Assembly (NCBI GenBank): GCA_024401645.1
Contig: JAKSKR010000018.1
Location: forward strand, 1-55,361
DNA: 55,361 bases
Source: Paludibacteraceae bacterium
Lineage (GTDB): Bacteria; Bacteroidota; Bacteroidia; Bacteroidales; Paludibacteraceae
Direction of reading: 5' to 3'
Shown: piece after piece, positions 42,414 through 51,621 of the stretch
Layout: each line of letters starts with the position of its first letter
Position numbering within the stretch: the first letter of the stretch is position 1
Program-made: the position numbers and the translations under genes
Notes under the pieces: generated by a model
The model's database searches: none
Told to the model about the DNA's origin: nothing
Seen by the model: only the letters and a program-made list of their open reading frames with translations

Positions 42414-43208
42414 TTAATCTGCCCTCCAATTCATTAGTTTGAATTCTTTTCCATCGAAAACACCATAGGTGCATCGGTTTATCCATTCGCCAATAATGGC
42501 AAGTGTAGCTTTCTTTTCTCCGTTTTGCAGTGGGAACATCAGTTCAATGTGGCGGTGTCCGAACACGTAGTAGTCGATTTCCTGATGTTTGGCGAAATCT
42601 TTCTTTGCCCATTGAATTTGGAACTCCTTGTCTTCGCCTAGGAAGTTCTTTTCCTTGCTGTCTTTCTTTCGCTTCCTGTTTCGGTTAGACCATAGGTATC
42701 CAAACCACATGGTCAGGTCGGGATGTATCCACCGGAAACACCATTGTGCAAACTTGTTGCGGAAGAACTTGCGCATCAGTTTGAAGCTGATGCTTGGGTC
42801 GCCATTGGCATCGCCATGTTCCATGTGAAAGCGTTTGCCAAGCAGGTCGCCTTCCCAATAGTCAGGCACTATGGTACAGCCGCATTCCTTTTCCAGATAG
42901 TCGGTCATCCACATGTCGTGGTTGCCGTAGAAAATATAAACAGGAATGCCGTTATCGGTAAACTCTGCCAATTTTGCCATAAAGCGTACGAAGCCTTTTG
43001 GCACCACGCTTCGGTACTCGAACCAATAGTCGAACATGTCGCCCAATAGGAAGAGGGCTCCACAGTCGGGGCGTATGCTGTCTAGCCATTTGCAGAAATG
43101 TTTTTGGCTTTCTATGGGGCTGTTAAACAGCTCTAGGCCAAAGTGGGCATCGCTGGCAAAGTAGACTTTCTTACCTTCTGCTATGGTTAGGGTGTTGGCT
43201 TTTGTCAT
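42414..43208 (-). CDS. lpxH: UDP-2,3-diacylglucosamine diphosphatase (LpxH type)
   Basis: 264 residues. Metallophosphoesterase metal sites are all readable: SDAHFG (D20, H22), LLGDMFDYWFEYR, FYGNHDMWMTDYL, MEHGDANGDP and FGHRHIELMFP. LpxH cleaves UDP-diacylglucosamine to lipid X in the lipid A pathway at the inner membrane. Last gene of the cls-sufT-lpxH leftward operon, 14 bases after the SufT-like gene. Confidence 0.9.
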   Translation of the reverse strand: MTKANTLTIAEGKKVYFASDAHFGLELFNSPIESQKHFCKWLDSIRPDCGALFLLGDMFDYWFEYRSVVPKGFVRFMAKLAEFTDNGIPVYIFYGNHDMWMTDYLEKECGCTIVPDYWEGDLLGKRFHMEHGDANGDPSISFKLMRKFFRNKFAQWCFRWIHPDLTMWFGYLWSNRNRKRKKDSKEKNFLGEDKEFQIQWAKKDFAKHQEIDYYVFGHRHIELMFPLQNGEKKATLAIIGEWINRCTYGVFDGKEFKLMNWRAD

Positions 43209-43222
43209 AGGTGCAGGTCTGT

Positions 43223-43609
43223 TTACATAAGTCCGAGTTCAAGGCGAGCTTCATCACTCATCATGCTCTGGTCCCATGCCGGTTCAAACACCACTTGTAC
43301 GATTGCCTTGCTGACGCCTTCAACCGAGTCGACCTTCTGGGTGACGTCTTCTACGATGAAATCGGCTGCTGGGCAGTTTGGCGCAGTCATGGTCATCTGT
43401 ATGGTCACCTTTCGGCCTTCCTCACCTTCTACCTGGTCATCAACGTCAATGCGGTAAATCATACCTAGGTCGTAAACGTTTACGGGTATTTCTGGGTCGT
43501 ACACGGTGCGGAGCATGTTAACGACCTTTTCTTCCAATTCTAGGAACTGGTTGATGTTACCTTCTAGCTTTACGCCTTGGGTTTCTTCTGTATTGTTGTT
43601 TTCTTCCAT
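43223..43609 (-). CDS. SufT/MIP18-type (DUF59) Fe-S assembly protein
   Basis: 128 residues. The MIP18 core is DPEIPVNVYDLGMIYRIDVD near 40-59, then IQMTMTAPNCPAADFI with the conserved Cys, and PAWDQSMMSDEAR near the end. These proteins help insert Fe-S clusters. It lies seven bases after the cardiolipin synthase gene and 14 before lpxH, so it is in a lipid operon by position. Confidence 0.9.
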   Translation of the reverse strand: MEENNNTEETQGVKLEGNINQFLELEEKVVNMLRTVYDPEIPVNVYDLGMIYRIDVDDQVEGEEGRKVTIQMTMTAPNCPAADFIVEDVTQKVDSVEGVSKAIVQVVFEPAWDQSMMSDEARLELGLM

Positions 43610-43616
43610 AATTTTT

Positions 43617-45047
43617 TTACATCAAAGGACTGAATAGGCGAGCCCACGATTCGCCAAACTTCTTTAGGCGCGAACGGTTCTTCCATTCTTCGTAGTTAAT
43701 CTGTTCCGACTTTTCCTGGTCAGAAAGGAAGATTTCCTTCATGGTGTTCGCAAACTGTGGATCGTATATCCATGTGTTGATTTCAAAGTTCTGCTCAAAG
43801 CTGCGGAAGTCCATGTTTGCCGATCCCACGGTCGAGAGTACGTCGTCAATAACAATGGTCTTGCTGTGGATGAATCCGCCTTCGTAATAGTAGACTTTAA
43901 CGCCGGCTTTCAGCATTTCGTCGATGTACGACATGGAACTCTTAAGGGCAAAGGCGGCGTCGCTGTGGCGTGGAATAATGATGCGGACATCCACACCGCC
44001 TAGGGCTGCACATTGCAATGCATTCACAATGGTGGCGTTTGGCAGGAAGTAAGGGGTTTGAATGTAGATGTAGTCTCGGGCCTTTGCAATGGCCATGAAG
44101 AACATCTGCATGATGGATTCCCATTCGCTGTCGGGCGAACTGCTTACTATTTGAATTAGGCTGTTGCCAGCCGGACTTGTCGGATTTGGATAATACAATT
44201 CATCGTCGTTAAGCAGTGTCCTGCTCACGAAGTACCAGTCGCTCAAGAACACGCGCTGCAAGCCGTGTACGGCTTCACCGTCTATGCGTAGGTGCGTGTC
44301 GCGCCATTCTCCCCATTTCGAACCCTCTACGTAGCGGTCGGCTACGTTCATGCCACCGGTGTAGCCAATTACGCCGTCAATAACCACAATCTTCCTGTGG
44401 TTGCGGTAGTTAACCTTGCTGCTGATGGCTGGCAAACCTACCCGAAGGAAGCAGTATATTTCAATGCCACATTCGCGCATCGATTTTACGACTGACTTGC
44501 GCATTAGCCAACTACCCACGTCGTCGATGATGACGCGGACCTTCACCCCTTCCTTCGCCTTGCGTTTCAGAATGTCGATGAATTTCGTACCAATGGTGTC
44601 GGAATTGAATATGTAGAATTCTACATGGATGTACTTCTGTGCCTTCTCAACCTCGTCGAACATGCGTTCAAACAAGGCCTTGCCATAGGTGAAGTGTTCA
44701 ATGCCGTTGTTGACGTAAAGGGTGCTGTTGTTGGTGTTTACCGCCATGTAGGCCAGGTTGCGGTATTGGGTAGGGAACGACTTGTCCATAACGGGGTCGC
44801 CCTTAATGGTTTCTATGCGTTCCTGCCATTTCGCCAAGGTTCGGTGCGAAATGACCATCTTCTTGCGGAAACTCTTGCCTATAAGAATGTAGAGCAAAAG
44901 GCCTACTACTGGTAACAAGATTAGGACAAGAATCCATGCAATTGATTTTACGGGACTACGGTTTTCCATGAGTAGCATTAAAATGATACCCAATATTGTA
45001 ATGCCGTAGGCTGCAATTACTATGAATGTGGTTAATTCCCAAACCAT
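43617..45047 (-). CDS. cls: Cardiolipin synthase
   Basis: 476 residues, the usual length. Two N-terminal membrane helices, then two phospholipase D HKD motifs: NHRKIVVIDG at about 215-224 and FIHSKTIVIDD at about 391-401. VRVIIDDVG and IQTPYFLPN are further signatures. It joins two phosphatidylglycerols into cardiolipin at the inner membrane. First gene of the leftward operon. Confidence 0.93.
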   Translation of the reverse strand: MVWELTTFIVIAAYGITILGIILMLLMENRSPVKSIAWILVLILLPVVGLLLYILIGKSFRKKMVISHRTLAKWQERIETIKGDPVMDKSFPTQYRNLAYMAVNTNNSTLYVNNGIEHFTYGKALFERMFDEVEKAQKYIHVEFYIFNSDTIGTKFIDILKRKAKEGVKVRVIIDDVGSWLMRKSVVKSMRECGIEIYCFLRVGLPAISSKVNYRNHRKIVVIDGVIGYTGGMNVADRYVEGSKWGEWRDTHLRIDGEAVHGLQRVFLSDWYFVSRTLLNDDELYYPNPTSPAGNSLIQIVSSSPDSEWESIMQMFFMAIAKARDYIYIQTPYFLPNATIVNALQCAALGGVDVRIIIPRHSDAAFALKSSMSYIDEMLKAGVKVYYYEGGFIHSKTIVIDDVLSTVGSANMDFRSFEQNFEINTWIYDPQFANTMKEIFLSDQEKSEQINYEEWKNRSRLKKFGESWARLFSPLM

Positions 45048-45229
45048 AAACTTTCTTGTCTAATGTTTGCTTTAAGCGTGTTTTCCGTTATATGAACTAT
45101 TCTCAAGTTGTAAAATTAGTCAAATTTCGGCAAAACTATGAAATTGAAAGTCCGTTTTTATGCGCTTTCGGGACTTTTTAGACGGTGTTTTCTTTCACTT
45201 TTCGTATGTGATGTGCAATTAAAGCCGCA

Positions 45230-46408
45230 TTATTTCGCTTTCTCAACTTCTATTTCTATGCCGTAGTGTGTCTGTGGGGTTTCTGCGGTCAGCAGAACAT
45301 AACCTTCAGTCAGTTTGCCGTTCTCTATTTTTGCGGGGTGAGTCTTTCGCATACTTTCGGCATGGGCTGCCAACTCGCCCTCGCTCTTAAAGTGAATGGT
45401 GCGGTATTCGCCCTTGCTGTAGGGCGAAATCCATCGGTCATATACTATGCGTGCAGCCATACCCATGGTCATCCTTAAGTTTATTTCCACACATGGGTTC
45501 AGGTGCTCTTCGCCATTAATGGTGCCGGTCAGCATGTCAATGCCAACAATGCCATTGTAATTGGTTGCTATTGTCTGGTTTAGAAGTTCTATCCATAGGG
45601 ATTTTATGCTGGCAATTTTATCAGACCCGATTTTCCCGATAATCGTCTGTTCTATGTCTTCGTCTTTGCGTAATAGGTTGCAACGGTAAACGCCTGCACT
45701 GTCTGTAACGAAGTGCGAATAGCCTGCAAATTCAGCCTTACCATTAGTGCAGATGAACTCCATGGCAAAGTCGCCAGTCTTTTCCCAAATTGGTTCGCAC
45801 AGTACGCATCCCTGTGTCTCTAGCGTGCGTTTCGACCATCGCTGTACGTTGAAGTCATATCCGCTTTTGGCCCACCAGATGCCTCTGCCGCTTCCCGATA
45901 GGGGTGCTTTCAGAATGAGTTCTTCGTGGCTGGTCCATTCTTCAATCTGGCTTTGCGTTGTTGCTAGGCGTGGTAGCTTGCCGGTAGGGAATAGTCCTGA
46001 TTCGGCAAACTTTTGAAGGTAGAGTATCGTCTTGCTTCTGTGGCTCCATTCGCGAATGAAGTCGAGGTCCCTGTTTGCCGATAAGCCCAATTTGTTGGCT
46101 TGTTGCGCTACTTGTGCATCCCATCCCCAAGCCATGCATACGTCATCTTCCTTTTTTTCGTAGTTGCTTTTAAGTCTGAAAGTCCCTTTAACACCTAGTT
46201 CAGCCATCACGTTCTTTGTCGCTTCGCCTAGCTTGTTAGCGTTCTGAAGGGTAAGCACGGTTGCATTGTCGTCTAGCCAGAGGGGCAGAGGGCTCATGTC
46301 TTCGTTCATGGCTACGGCCACTTTTGGCGGAATGTAGTGCGGATTGTTACTTGCAAGTGCAAGGTCGTGCTCGAAGTTTAGAATCCAAACGTGGGTGCGT
46401 TGTTCCAT
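45230..46408 (-). CDS. ATP-grasp-like protein, unknown substrate
   Basis: 392 residues. The middle reads as an ATP-grasp fold: LILKAPLSGSGRGIWW near 178-193, CVLCEPIWEKTGDFAMEFI, and LNPCVEINLRMTMGMAAR near 310-327 (metal-binding Glu and Asn). The N-terminal LNFEHDLALASNNPHYIPP is characteristic of this Bacteroidota group. Possibly a ligase for a peptide or sugar bond. It starts 27 bases after the phosphopantetheinyl transferase stop. Confidence 0.65.
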   Translation of the reverse strand: MEQRTHVWILNFEHDLALASNNPHYIPPKVAVAMNEDMSPLPLWLDDNATVLTLQNANKLGEATKNVMAELGVKGTFRLKSNYEKKEDDVCMAWGWDAQVAQQANKLGLSANRDLDFIREWSHRSKTILYLQKFAESGLFPTGKLPRLATTQSQIEEWTSHEELILKAPLSGSGRGIWWAKSGYDFNVQRWSKRTLETQGCVLCEPIWEKTGDFAMEFICTNGKAEFAGYSHFVTDSAGVYRCNLLRKDEDIEQTIIGKIGSDKIASIKSLWIELLNQTIATNYNGIVGIDMLTGTINGEEHLNPCVEINLRMTMGMAARIVYDRWISPYSKGEYRTIHFKSEGELAAHAESMRKTHPAKIENGKLTEGYVLLTAETPQTHYGIEIEVEKAK

Positions 46409-46435
46409 TTGTCGTCTGTTTGTTGGTGCGTGCTT

Positions 46436-47062
46436 TTATAAGGTTTCGCCTAGGGTGTAGCTCATAACGTAAGCCTCTTTCACGTGGTGGTAAACCTTAT
46501 AGGTCTTGCCGTTCATTAAGTCTTCAACAAGGCTGGTTCCTTCGTTTCCTTTTAGGGTATAGGTTTTTATGCTGAAACCTTCAATGAAGTCGTAGTTGGG
46601 TAGTGTGGCCATCTTGAAGAGTGCCTCCTTGGTGGTCCATGCCAAAAGGGCGTCTAGGCCTTCGTCGTTAGTGGGGTGCAGGGCTACCTCTTCATCGGTC
46701 ATAAACTTGTGCCTAACACGCAGCACCTTTGCGGTTTTGTTTCTCTCAATGTCAATGCCAATGTTCGCATTGTGCTTGCTCAACATAAGGCATACGTGGT
46801 TGTAACTGTGGCTAATGCTTATTCCTATTGCCGCATTCCCGGCAATATGGGGCTTCCCGTTTTCTTCATAGCTAATGGTTGCGCCGGGCATCTTCTGTTC
46901 CAGAAGGTGGTAGGCGAAGGCTTTCTCGCGTTGGCGTTTTGCCGAAAGTTTGCTGAAATTGATTATCTTGCCGGCATCGACTTTCAAGGTGCTGATGTCC
47001 TCGTCCATTTGCCAAACGCTAATGGACGTTCCATCTTCTAGGCATACATCAAAGTCCAGCAT
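46436..47062 (-). CDS. 4'-phosphopantetheinyl transferase superfamily protein
   Basis: 208 residues from the ATG at 47062 (MLDFDVCLED). The family motifs are SISHSYNHVCLML, IGIDIERN near 118-125 and WTTKEALFKM near 160-169. It moves phosphopantetheine from CoA to a carrier protein. No carrier or synthase gene lies beside it, so it may be the general AcpS/Sfp-type enzyme of the cell. 13 bases after the gldF-like gene. Confidence 0.88.
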   Translation of the reverse strand: MLDFDVCLEDGTSISVWQMDEDISTLKVDAGKIINFSKLSAKRQREKAFAYHLLEQKMPGATISYEENGKPHIAGNAAIGISISHSYNHVCLMLSKHNANIGIDIERNKTAKVLRVRHKFMTDEEVALHPTNDEGLDALLAWTTKEALFKMATLPNYDFIEGFSIKTYTLKGNEGTSLVEDLMNGKTYKVYHHVKEAYVMSYTLGETL

Positions 47063-47075
47063 GGTTGTGTTTGTC

Positions 47076-47804
47076 TTATTCCTTCTTTTCAATGACCAGC
47101 TTGGTGCCGAAAACAAAGGCTGCTATTACGATTAGGAAGTAAACAAGGTCGCGGCTGTCAATCACGCCACGGCTCATGGCGTCGTAGTGGGCACTAATGC
47201 CAAGGCTTGCAATGGCGTTCTGTGTGCCTCCGTTCGAGCTGGTTTGGGCGATAAGGTCGAAACCGTAGTAGAACACGGCGCAGACTACGGCTGCAATTAT
47301 GAAGGCAATAATCTGGTTGTCGGTAAGGCTCGATGCAAACACGCCAATGGCAACGTAGACGGCGGCAAGGAATACAAGGCCGATGTAAGAACCCCAGGTG
47401 CCACCCATGTCAATGTTGCCAACAGGGTCGCCCATCCAGTAAACGCTGATGAAGTAGACTAGCGTTGGAATAAGTGAAAACACCACTAGTAAAAGTCCGG
47501 CCAAATACTTGCTCATCACTATGCTGATTCGGCTAATAGGGCGGCTGAGCAGCAGTTCTAGGGTGCCGTTGCGTTTCTCTTCTGCGAACAGACGCATAGT
47601 AATGGCCGGAACCAGAAAGAGGTAGAGCCATGGTGCCATTATGAAGAGACCGTTCAAGTTGGCGTAGCCATTGTCGAGTATGTTGTATTCTCCGCGGAAC
47701 ACCCATAGGAACAGTCCGGTAATAAGTAGAAATACACCAATTACTATATAACCCATTGGGCTGCTGAAGAATGTGCTGAATTCTTTTCTTAATAGAACTA
47801 ACAT
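47076..47804 (-). CDS. gldF: GldF-like ABC transporter permease
   Basis: 242 residues with six membrane helices. MLVLLRKEFSTFFSSPMGYI start, FAEEKRNGTLELLLSRPISR near 88-107 and SLTDNQIIAFIIAAVV are typical GldF features. GldF pairs with GldA and GldG; in this window the next gene is a phosphopantetheinyl transferase and no gldG follows. A minus-strand -7 box TAAATTTG lies at 47833-47840. Confidence 0.82.
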   Translation of the reverse strand: MLVLLRKEFSTFFSSPMGYIVIGVFLLITGLFLWVFRGEYNILDNGYANLNGLFIMAPWLYLFLVPAITMRLFAEEKRNGTLELLLSRPISRISIVMSKYLAGLLLVVFSLIPTLVYFISVYWMGDPVGNIDMGGTWGSYIGLVFLAAVYVAIGVFASSLTDNQIIAFIIAAVVCAVFYYGFDLIAQTSSNGGTQNAIASLGISAHYDAMSRGVIDSRDLVYFLIVIAAFVFGTKLVIEKKE

Positions 47805-47904
47805 CTGTTGGTCGAATTAATTTATCACTCTACAAATTTACACATAAATTCGTTGATTTCTTGCCGGAGTGGGGCGGAAAACCAAACGTAAACGGATATG
47901 TGAA

Positions 47905-47944
47905 AAAGAAAAGAGGTCGAAAACTTGCGTTTTCAACCTCTTCT
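47905..47944 (-). terminator. Terminator after tRNA-Gln
   Basis: Long stem AAGAGGTCGAAAAC / GTTTTCAACCTCTT (one mismatch), T-rich on the minus strand, three bases past the tRNA 3' end. Confidence 0.75.
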
Positions 47945-47947
47945 TTG

Positions 47948-48018
47948 TTGTCCCTCAAGGATTCGAACCCAGACAAGCAGTGCCAGAAACTGATGTGCTA
48001 CCATTACACCAAGGGACA
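47948..48018 (-). tRNA. tRNA-Gln (anticodon CUG)
   Basis: 71 bases on the minus strand. Acceptor TGTCCCT / AGGGACA is perfect, the T-arm has GGTTCGAATCC, and the anticodon loop TTCTGGC carries CTG, reading CAG. No CCA encoded. A minus-strand promoter TAACTTTG at 48058-48065 with TTG 20 bases upstream precedes it. Confidence 0.9.
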
Positions 48019-48057
48019 ATACCTAATTTGCATCGGCTCGTTTGCCGTTTTGCGTTG

Positions 48058-48065
48058 CAAAGTTA
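48058..48065 (-). promoter_or_regulatory. tRNA-Gln promoter -7 box
   Basis: Minus-strand TAACTTTG with a TTG 20 bases further upstream. Confidence 0.65.
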
Positions 48066-48169
48066 ATGCTCTTTTCTCATTTTACAATAGTTTTGGGACA
48101 TTTTTTTTGAATTTCTTGTCAATGTTTTCTTAATAGGCTATTAATAAGGACTTTCTTTCAACCAAAACA

Positions 48170-48230
48170 GACAAAAAAACAAAAAGGGTCCAATAGGAAT
48201 TCTTTCGTAAAATTTTTAAACCGTTTCTTA
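48170..48230 (+). repeat. Interspersed repeat copy B (right end only)
   Basis: Same core as copies A and C, with small changes (CCAATAGGAATTCTTTCGTA, then TTTTTAAACCGTTTCTTA). It lies just before the promoter of the gene at 48261. Confidence 0.8.
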
Positions 48231-48260
48231 CTTTCAATATTGCTATTTATCTTTGTGCTT

Positions 48261-48779
48261 ATGGAAAACGATAATGTAGAAACAAATTCAGAGCGTTTTG
48301 TGGCCTTTCGCCGTAAAACACCCCTTTATGCCTTGGTGTTTGTGTTCTTACCTTGGCTAATTGCCGCCGTGCTGTTTATTTTTAGGGCCGAAATTAATGC
48401 TGTTTACGAAGACTTGGGTTACATCTTGTTTACGGTATGCTTGTTCTTGCCTATCTTGGTGGCGTTCTTGTTCTCAAGGCACTACAATCTCTTTTCTAGG
48501 CAACCGCTAACCATAATTTTCGATAAGGATGGCGTCTGTTACTCCGAAGGCAATGGCGTGCATGCTTACTCGTGGCCTAACGTTAAGCAGATTCTCTTTG
48601 TCTCTCAAATGACGCCAGGCGGTTATTTCCGCTTTATGAAGATTGTTACCATTAAGCAGATATACGATAAACGAAGGAATCAGACGAGGTGCTACTATCC
48701 GGCCTTCGACTTTTTCTTCTATGGTTTCGATAAAACCGAACAGGAAATCCTCGATGCCGTTAAGCGGTTCAATTCATAG
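48261..48779 (+). CDS. Two-helix membrane protein, PH-domain-like
   Basis: 172 residues from the ATG at 48261. Two helices near 23-42 and 53-71, then a soluble part (LTIIFDKDGVCYSEGNGVHA, WPNVKQILFVSQM) of PH-like look. TATCTTTG at 48248-48255 puts the transcript start almost on the ATG, so the mRNA leader is very short. Unnamed Bacteroidota family. Confidence 0.65.
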   Translation: MENDNVETNSERFVAFRRKTPLYALVFVFLPWLIAAVLFIFRAEINAVYEDLGYILFTVCLFLPILVAFLFSRHYNLFSRQPLTIIFDKDGVCYSEGNGVHAYSWPNVKQILFVSQMTPGGYFRFMKIVTIKQIYDKRRNQTRCYYPAFDFFFYGFDKTEQEILDAVKRFNS

Positions 48780-48851
48780 GTGAACCCCTAATTTTAATAT
48801 TCTATCTGATTATCAGTGTGTTGTGAATTTTATTTTCTTTTTACTTGATTT

Positions 48852-48867
48852 TGGCACGGTATTTGCA
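48852..48867 (+). promoter_or_regulatory. Consensus sigma-54 promoter
   Basis: TGGCACGGTATTTGCA matches the sigma-54 consensus TGGCACG-N4-TTGCA at every fixed position: GG at 48853-48854, GC at 48865-48866. It lies 53 bases before the ATG at 48920. Confidence 0.85.
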
Positions 48868-48919
48868 TTAATTGTTAGTGAACATCAAAATTAATATTAA
48901 CAATAAAAAAACAAGTAAA

Positions 48920-49534
48920 ATGAAAAAGTTTTTTCTTGCACTAGCAACTTTTGCTGGTTTGTCTCTTAACGCATTCGCACAAGCTGAACCTGGTAACGAC
49001 AATGGTTTTGGTTTGAAATTGCAGGTTGGTATTGCTGGCGGATCTTTCTCTAAAGAAATTGCAGGCCAAAAGGTAGAAATGGACCATAACGGTATTGGAT
49101 ATGGCTTGGAACTGGACAACCGTTGGTATGTTTGGCACAACGACAAAATGGGTGCTGCAATTAACGCACGCTGGTTAGACTTTGAGTACACACCTGGCAC
49201 TACTTCGTATAAGGGATTAGAAGAGGATGTTAACTCTGTTGAAGCCGGAATTTTAGGAGTTGGACCTATGTTTACCTACTACTTGGGTAACAATATGGCT
49301 ATAGATGCCTACTACAACATCGTACCATCTGTTTCTGCTGCCATTGGCGACGATGTCACTTATTTGGGTTTCGGTTTAGCTCACCATGCAGGCGCTGCTT
49401 TCCGTTATAAGGTTTTCCAGGCTGGTTGTGAATACCGCTTCGGTAAATTTGAAGTTGCTGATGTCGATGACGACGACTTCACTATGGATGCTCCTCTTAA
49501 CAACTTGCGCATCTTCTTGGGCTTTAAGTTTTAA
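48920..49534 (+). CDS. Small outer-membrane beta-barrel under sigma-54
   Basis: 204 residues from the ATG at 48920 (MKKFFLALATFAGLSLNAFA signal peptide). Barrel strands follow (GFGLKLQVGIAGGSF, GIGYGLELDNRWYVW) and the end is LRIFLGFKF with C-terminal Phe. The start chosen gives a proper signal peptide; the longer frame reads through the leader. Likely OmpA/OMP_b-brl-like. Terminated at 49566. Confidence 0.82.
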   Translation: MKKFFLALATFAGLSLNAFAQAEPGNDNGFGLKLQVGIAGGSFSKEIAGQKVEMDHNGIGYGLELDNRWYVWHNDKMGAAINARWLDFEYTPGTTSYKGLEEDVNSVEAGILGVGPMFTYYLGNNMAIDAYYNIVPSVSAAIGDDVTYLGFGLAHHAGAAFRYKVFQAGCEYRFGKFEVADVDDDDFTMDAPLNNLRIFLGFKF

Positions 49535-49565
49535 GCTCTTAAAATTAGTATTATCTTAAAAACAA

Positions 49566-49594
49566 AAAGGCTCGCTTTGTGGCGAGCCTTTCTT
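49566..49594 (+). terminator. Intrinsic terminator
   Basis: Stem AAAGGCTCGC / GCGAGCCTTT, loop TTTGTG, followed by T-rich sequence. Confidence 0.88.
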
Positions 49595-49668
49595 GTGTCA
49601 TATAGTATCTTTCTCCTTGGTGCTGGTTCCAATGGTCCATTGGTTATCCCTAGCGTGTCCAAAATGGA

Positions 49669-49707
49669 GAACAGCCGCAAATAGCAGTTCGCTATTCACG
49701 GCTGTTC
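49669..49707 (-). terminator. Terminator of the GH9 gene
   Basis: Stem GAACAGCCG (49669-49677) / CGGCTGTTC (49699-49707), with further internal pairing (AATAGC/GCTATT), 24 bases past the GH9 stop. Confidence 0.75.
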
Positions 49708-49730
49708 AAGGTTATAATAGATAGATGAGA

Positions 49731-51434
49731 TCAACGGTTGGCCATAATGCCGATTAGGGTTACAAGCGGAGCATTCCAGTTAATGGCAATCTCGTTAGTG
49801 CTGTAGCTACACTTCTCGTCGAGGTATGACTTGGCAGGGAAACGCGACTGCTGATACTTTGCACTGCCGCAGTCTTGCTGGTTGTACTTGTTTGGTCCGC
49901 CACACAAATATCCCGGAATTGGTTCTGCTATACCGTCCGATTCTGAACGGCGGTCGTGTATGTGCATTGGATACTTGGTTCCGAATCCGGTAACGTAACA
50001 GTAGTCGGTCGGATTCTTACCCATCAGGTAGTCAAAGCAACCCTGGGCTGCCTTTATGTACTTGCTGTCTTTCCATTTGTAGTAGGCAAGGCCGGCTATT
50101 ACGCCGTTTGTTGCCACAAAACCATTGCTGCCCCAGCGGAACTCGGTAGCGGCAACGCCGCCTGCGCATTCGGCCTGTAGGCAGATGTTGTCGGCTAATG
50201 CCTTGAATTTTTCGTTGATTTTAGTGGTGTCTACCAATCCGGCTACGCTTTTGCTGTGAAGCGAGAGTAGCATGATGGACATTGATTCCTGGTTGTGCCA
50301 AACCGGAGTCTCGTAGTCGTAGGTCAAGTCTATGCGGTTGGCATAGTGCTTATCTTTTGTGGTGATGAGCAACTCGGCTGCTGCCATCTGGAATTCGTCG
50401 TCTAGGCGCTTGTCACTATAACTGCCGGTGTGTACGTTCTTTGGATTTTCGTACTCAACTGCCGGATTTTTCTCTGCCCATGCGTAGGCACGTTTGGCAG
50501 CTTCCAAGGCTTTCTTTGTGAAACCTGGGAACTGGGCCTCGTAAGGAACATAAATGCGGGCTGCCATTGCCATTGATGCGGCAAAGTTCAGTGCCGATGT
50601 TGTCGATTTTCCTACGATGTATCGGTCGTTCAGGTCACGTTCTGGCATGTAGAAGCGTGAGAAGCTAAGACTAGTAATTTTGTTATATACGCCACCGTCA
50701 AACTGGTCTTGCATGGTCAGCATCCAGTCAAGTTCCCATTTCAGTTCGTTTAAGATGTCGGGCACACCATTGCCGCTTTCCGGAATGTTCAGGCTCAACT
50801 TCTTGTAGTAGTTAGGGAACATTTCGTAAGCCATGCCAAAGAATTCGTTGCTGAATCCGGCATTAACGGTGTACTTGTTATAGTCGCCGGCATCGTACCA
50901 ACCTTTTGGCGATGAGAATGGGGTGTCGGTATCGTGGTTTTCGTCTCCCAGCGTCATGTGTAGATAAACCTCGTCGTCGGGGTGACCTGCCTTGCGGCTG
51001 AAGTCAATACCCTTAAAGGTGGCATGTTGTTTCTCAATAGGGCAAGATGCACGCCAAAGGTAGAAGCCTTTCAGTGTCCATACGCTAATTTCTTCGTATG
51101 CGTCCTTGTTGACTATGGGGAAGGTGTACGATTTTTTGCCGTCCGATTCAATATAGTAGTTACCTGCTTTCTTAAGCTTGCTGAAATCGGCAGTTTGAAG
51201 GTACTCGCCAGAAAGGTCCCAGTATTTCGAGGTGGAGAGCTTTCCCTTAAAGACAGTTTTACCGGTTTGGGCTTCCTTTACTTCAAAGTGGCTGCCGCCT
51301 TTACCTACAACTTGAGCTTCCTTTGCATCGTTAATGTTGAAACCCAATTGGTTGACGTGAATGTTTTCGGCTGAAACAAGTTGAATAGCCATTGAACCGG
51401 CTACTGCGGCTATGGTGCGTAGTGCGTACCTCAT
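49731..51434 (-). CDS. Glycoside hydrolase family 9 endoglucanase
   Basis: 567 residues. Signal peptide 1-21 (ends SAE). An N-terminal Ig-like CelD_N domain (about 24-108) then the (alpha/alpha)6 catalytic domain. Catalytic Asp pair in WYDAGDYNKY (D181, D184); metal/substrate motif MHIHDRRSES; catalytic Glu 548 in STNEIAINWNAP near the C-terminus. It cuts beta-1,4-glucans such as cellulose or mixed-linkage glucan. No dockerin and no T9SS tail are seen, so it may be periplasmic. A single-gene unit with a -7 box TATATTTG at 51501-51508 (minus strand). Confidence 0.93.
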   Translation of the reverse strand: MRYALRTIAAVAGSMAIQLVSAENIHVNQLGFNINDAKEAQVVGKGGSHFEVKEAQTGKTVFKGKLSTSKYWDLSGEYLQTADFSKLKKAGNYYIESDGKKSYTFPIVNKDAYEEISVWTLKGFYLWRASCPIEKQHATFKGIDFSRKAGHPDDEVYLHMTLGDENHDTDTPFSSPKGWYDAGDYNKYTVNAGFSNEFFGMAYEMFPNYYKKLSLNIPESGNGVPDILNELKWELDWMLTMQDQFDGGVYNKITSLSFSRFYMPERDLNDRYIVGKSTTSALNFAASMAMAARIYVPYEAQFPGFTKKALEAAKRAYAWAEKNPAVEYENPKNVHTGSYSDKRLDDEFQMAAAELLITTKDKHYANRIDLTYDYETPVWHNQESMSIMLLSLHSKSVAGLVDTTKINEKFKALADNICLQAECAGGVAATEFRWGSNGFVATNGVIAGLAYYKWKDSKYIKAAQGCFDYLMGKNPTDYCYVTGFGTKYPMHIHDRRSESDGIAEPIPGYLCGGPNKYNQQDCGSAKYQQSRFPAKSYLDEKCSYSTNEIAINWNAPLVTLIGIMANR

Positions 51435-51500
51435 ATATTTAAATTGTAATTTTTGTGTAAAGCATGCCGTTTGGGCGTGCGTGTGTTAAACTTAATTAAG

Positions 51501-51508
51501 CAAATATA
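51501..51508 (-). promoter_or_regulatory. GH9 promoter -7 box
   Basis: Minus-strand TATATTTG, about 67 bases before the GH9 start codon. Confidence 0.6.
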
Positions 51509-51621
51509 GGAAAAACTATTAATTATTAGTGCTATGTTATACAAAAAAATGATGAATTGGTGAATTTTTAAATAGTTGTAATTTTCCCGGTTTTAATTTT
51601 ATTATTTGTGAAAATATCTAT

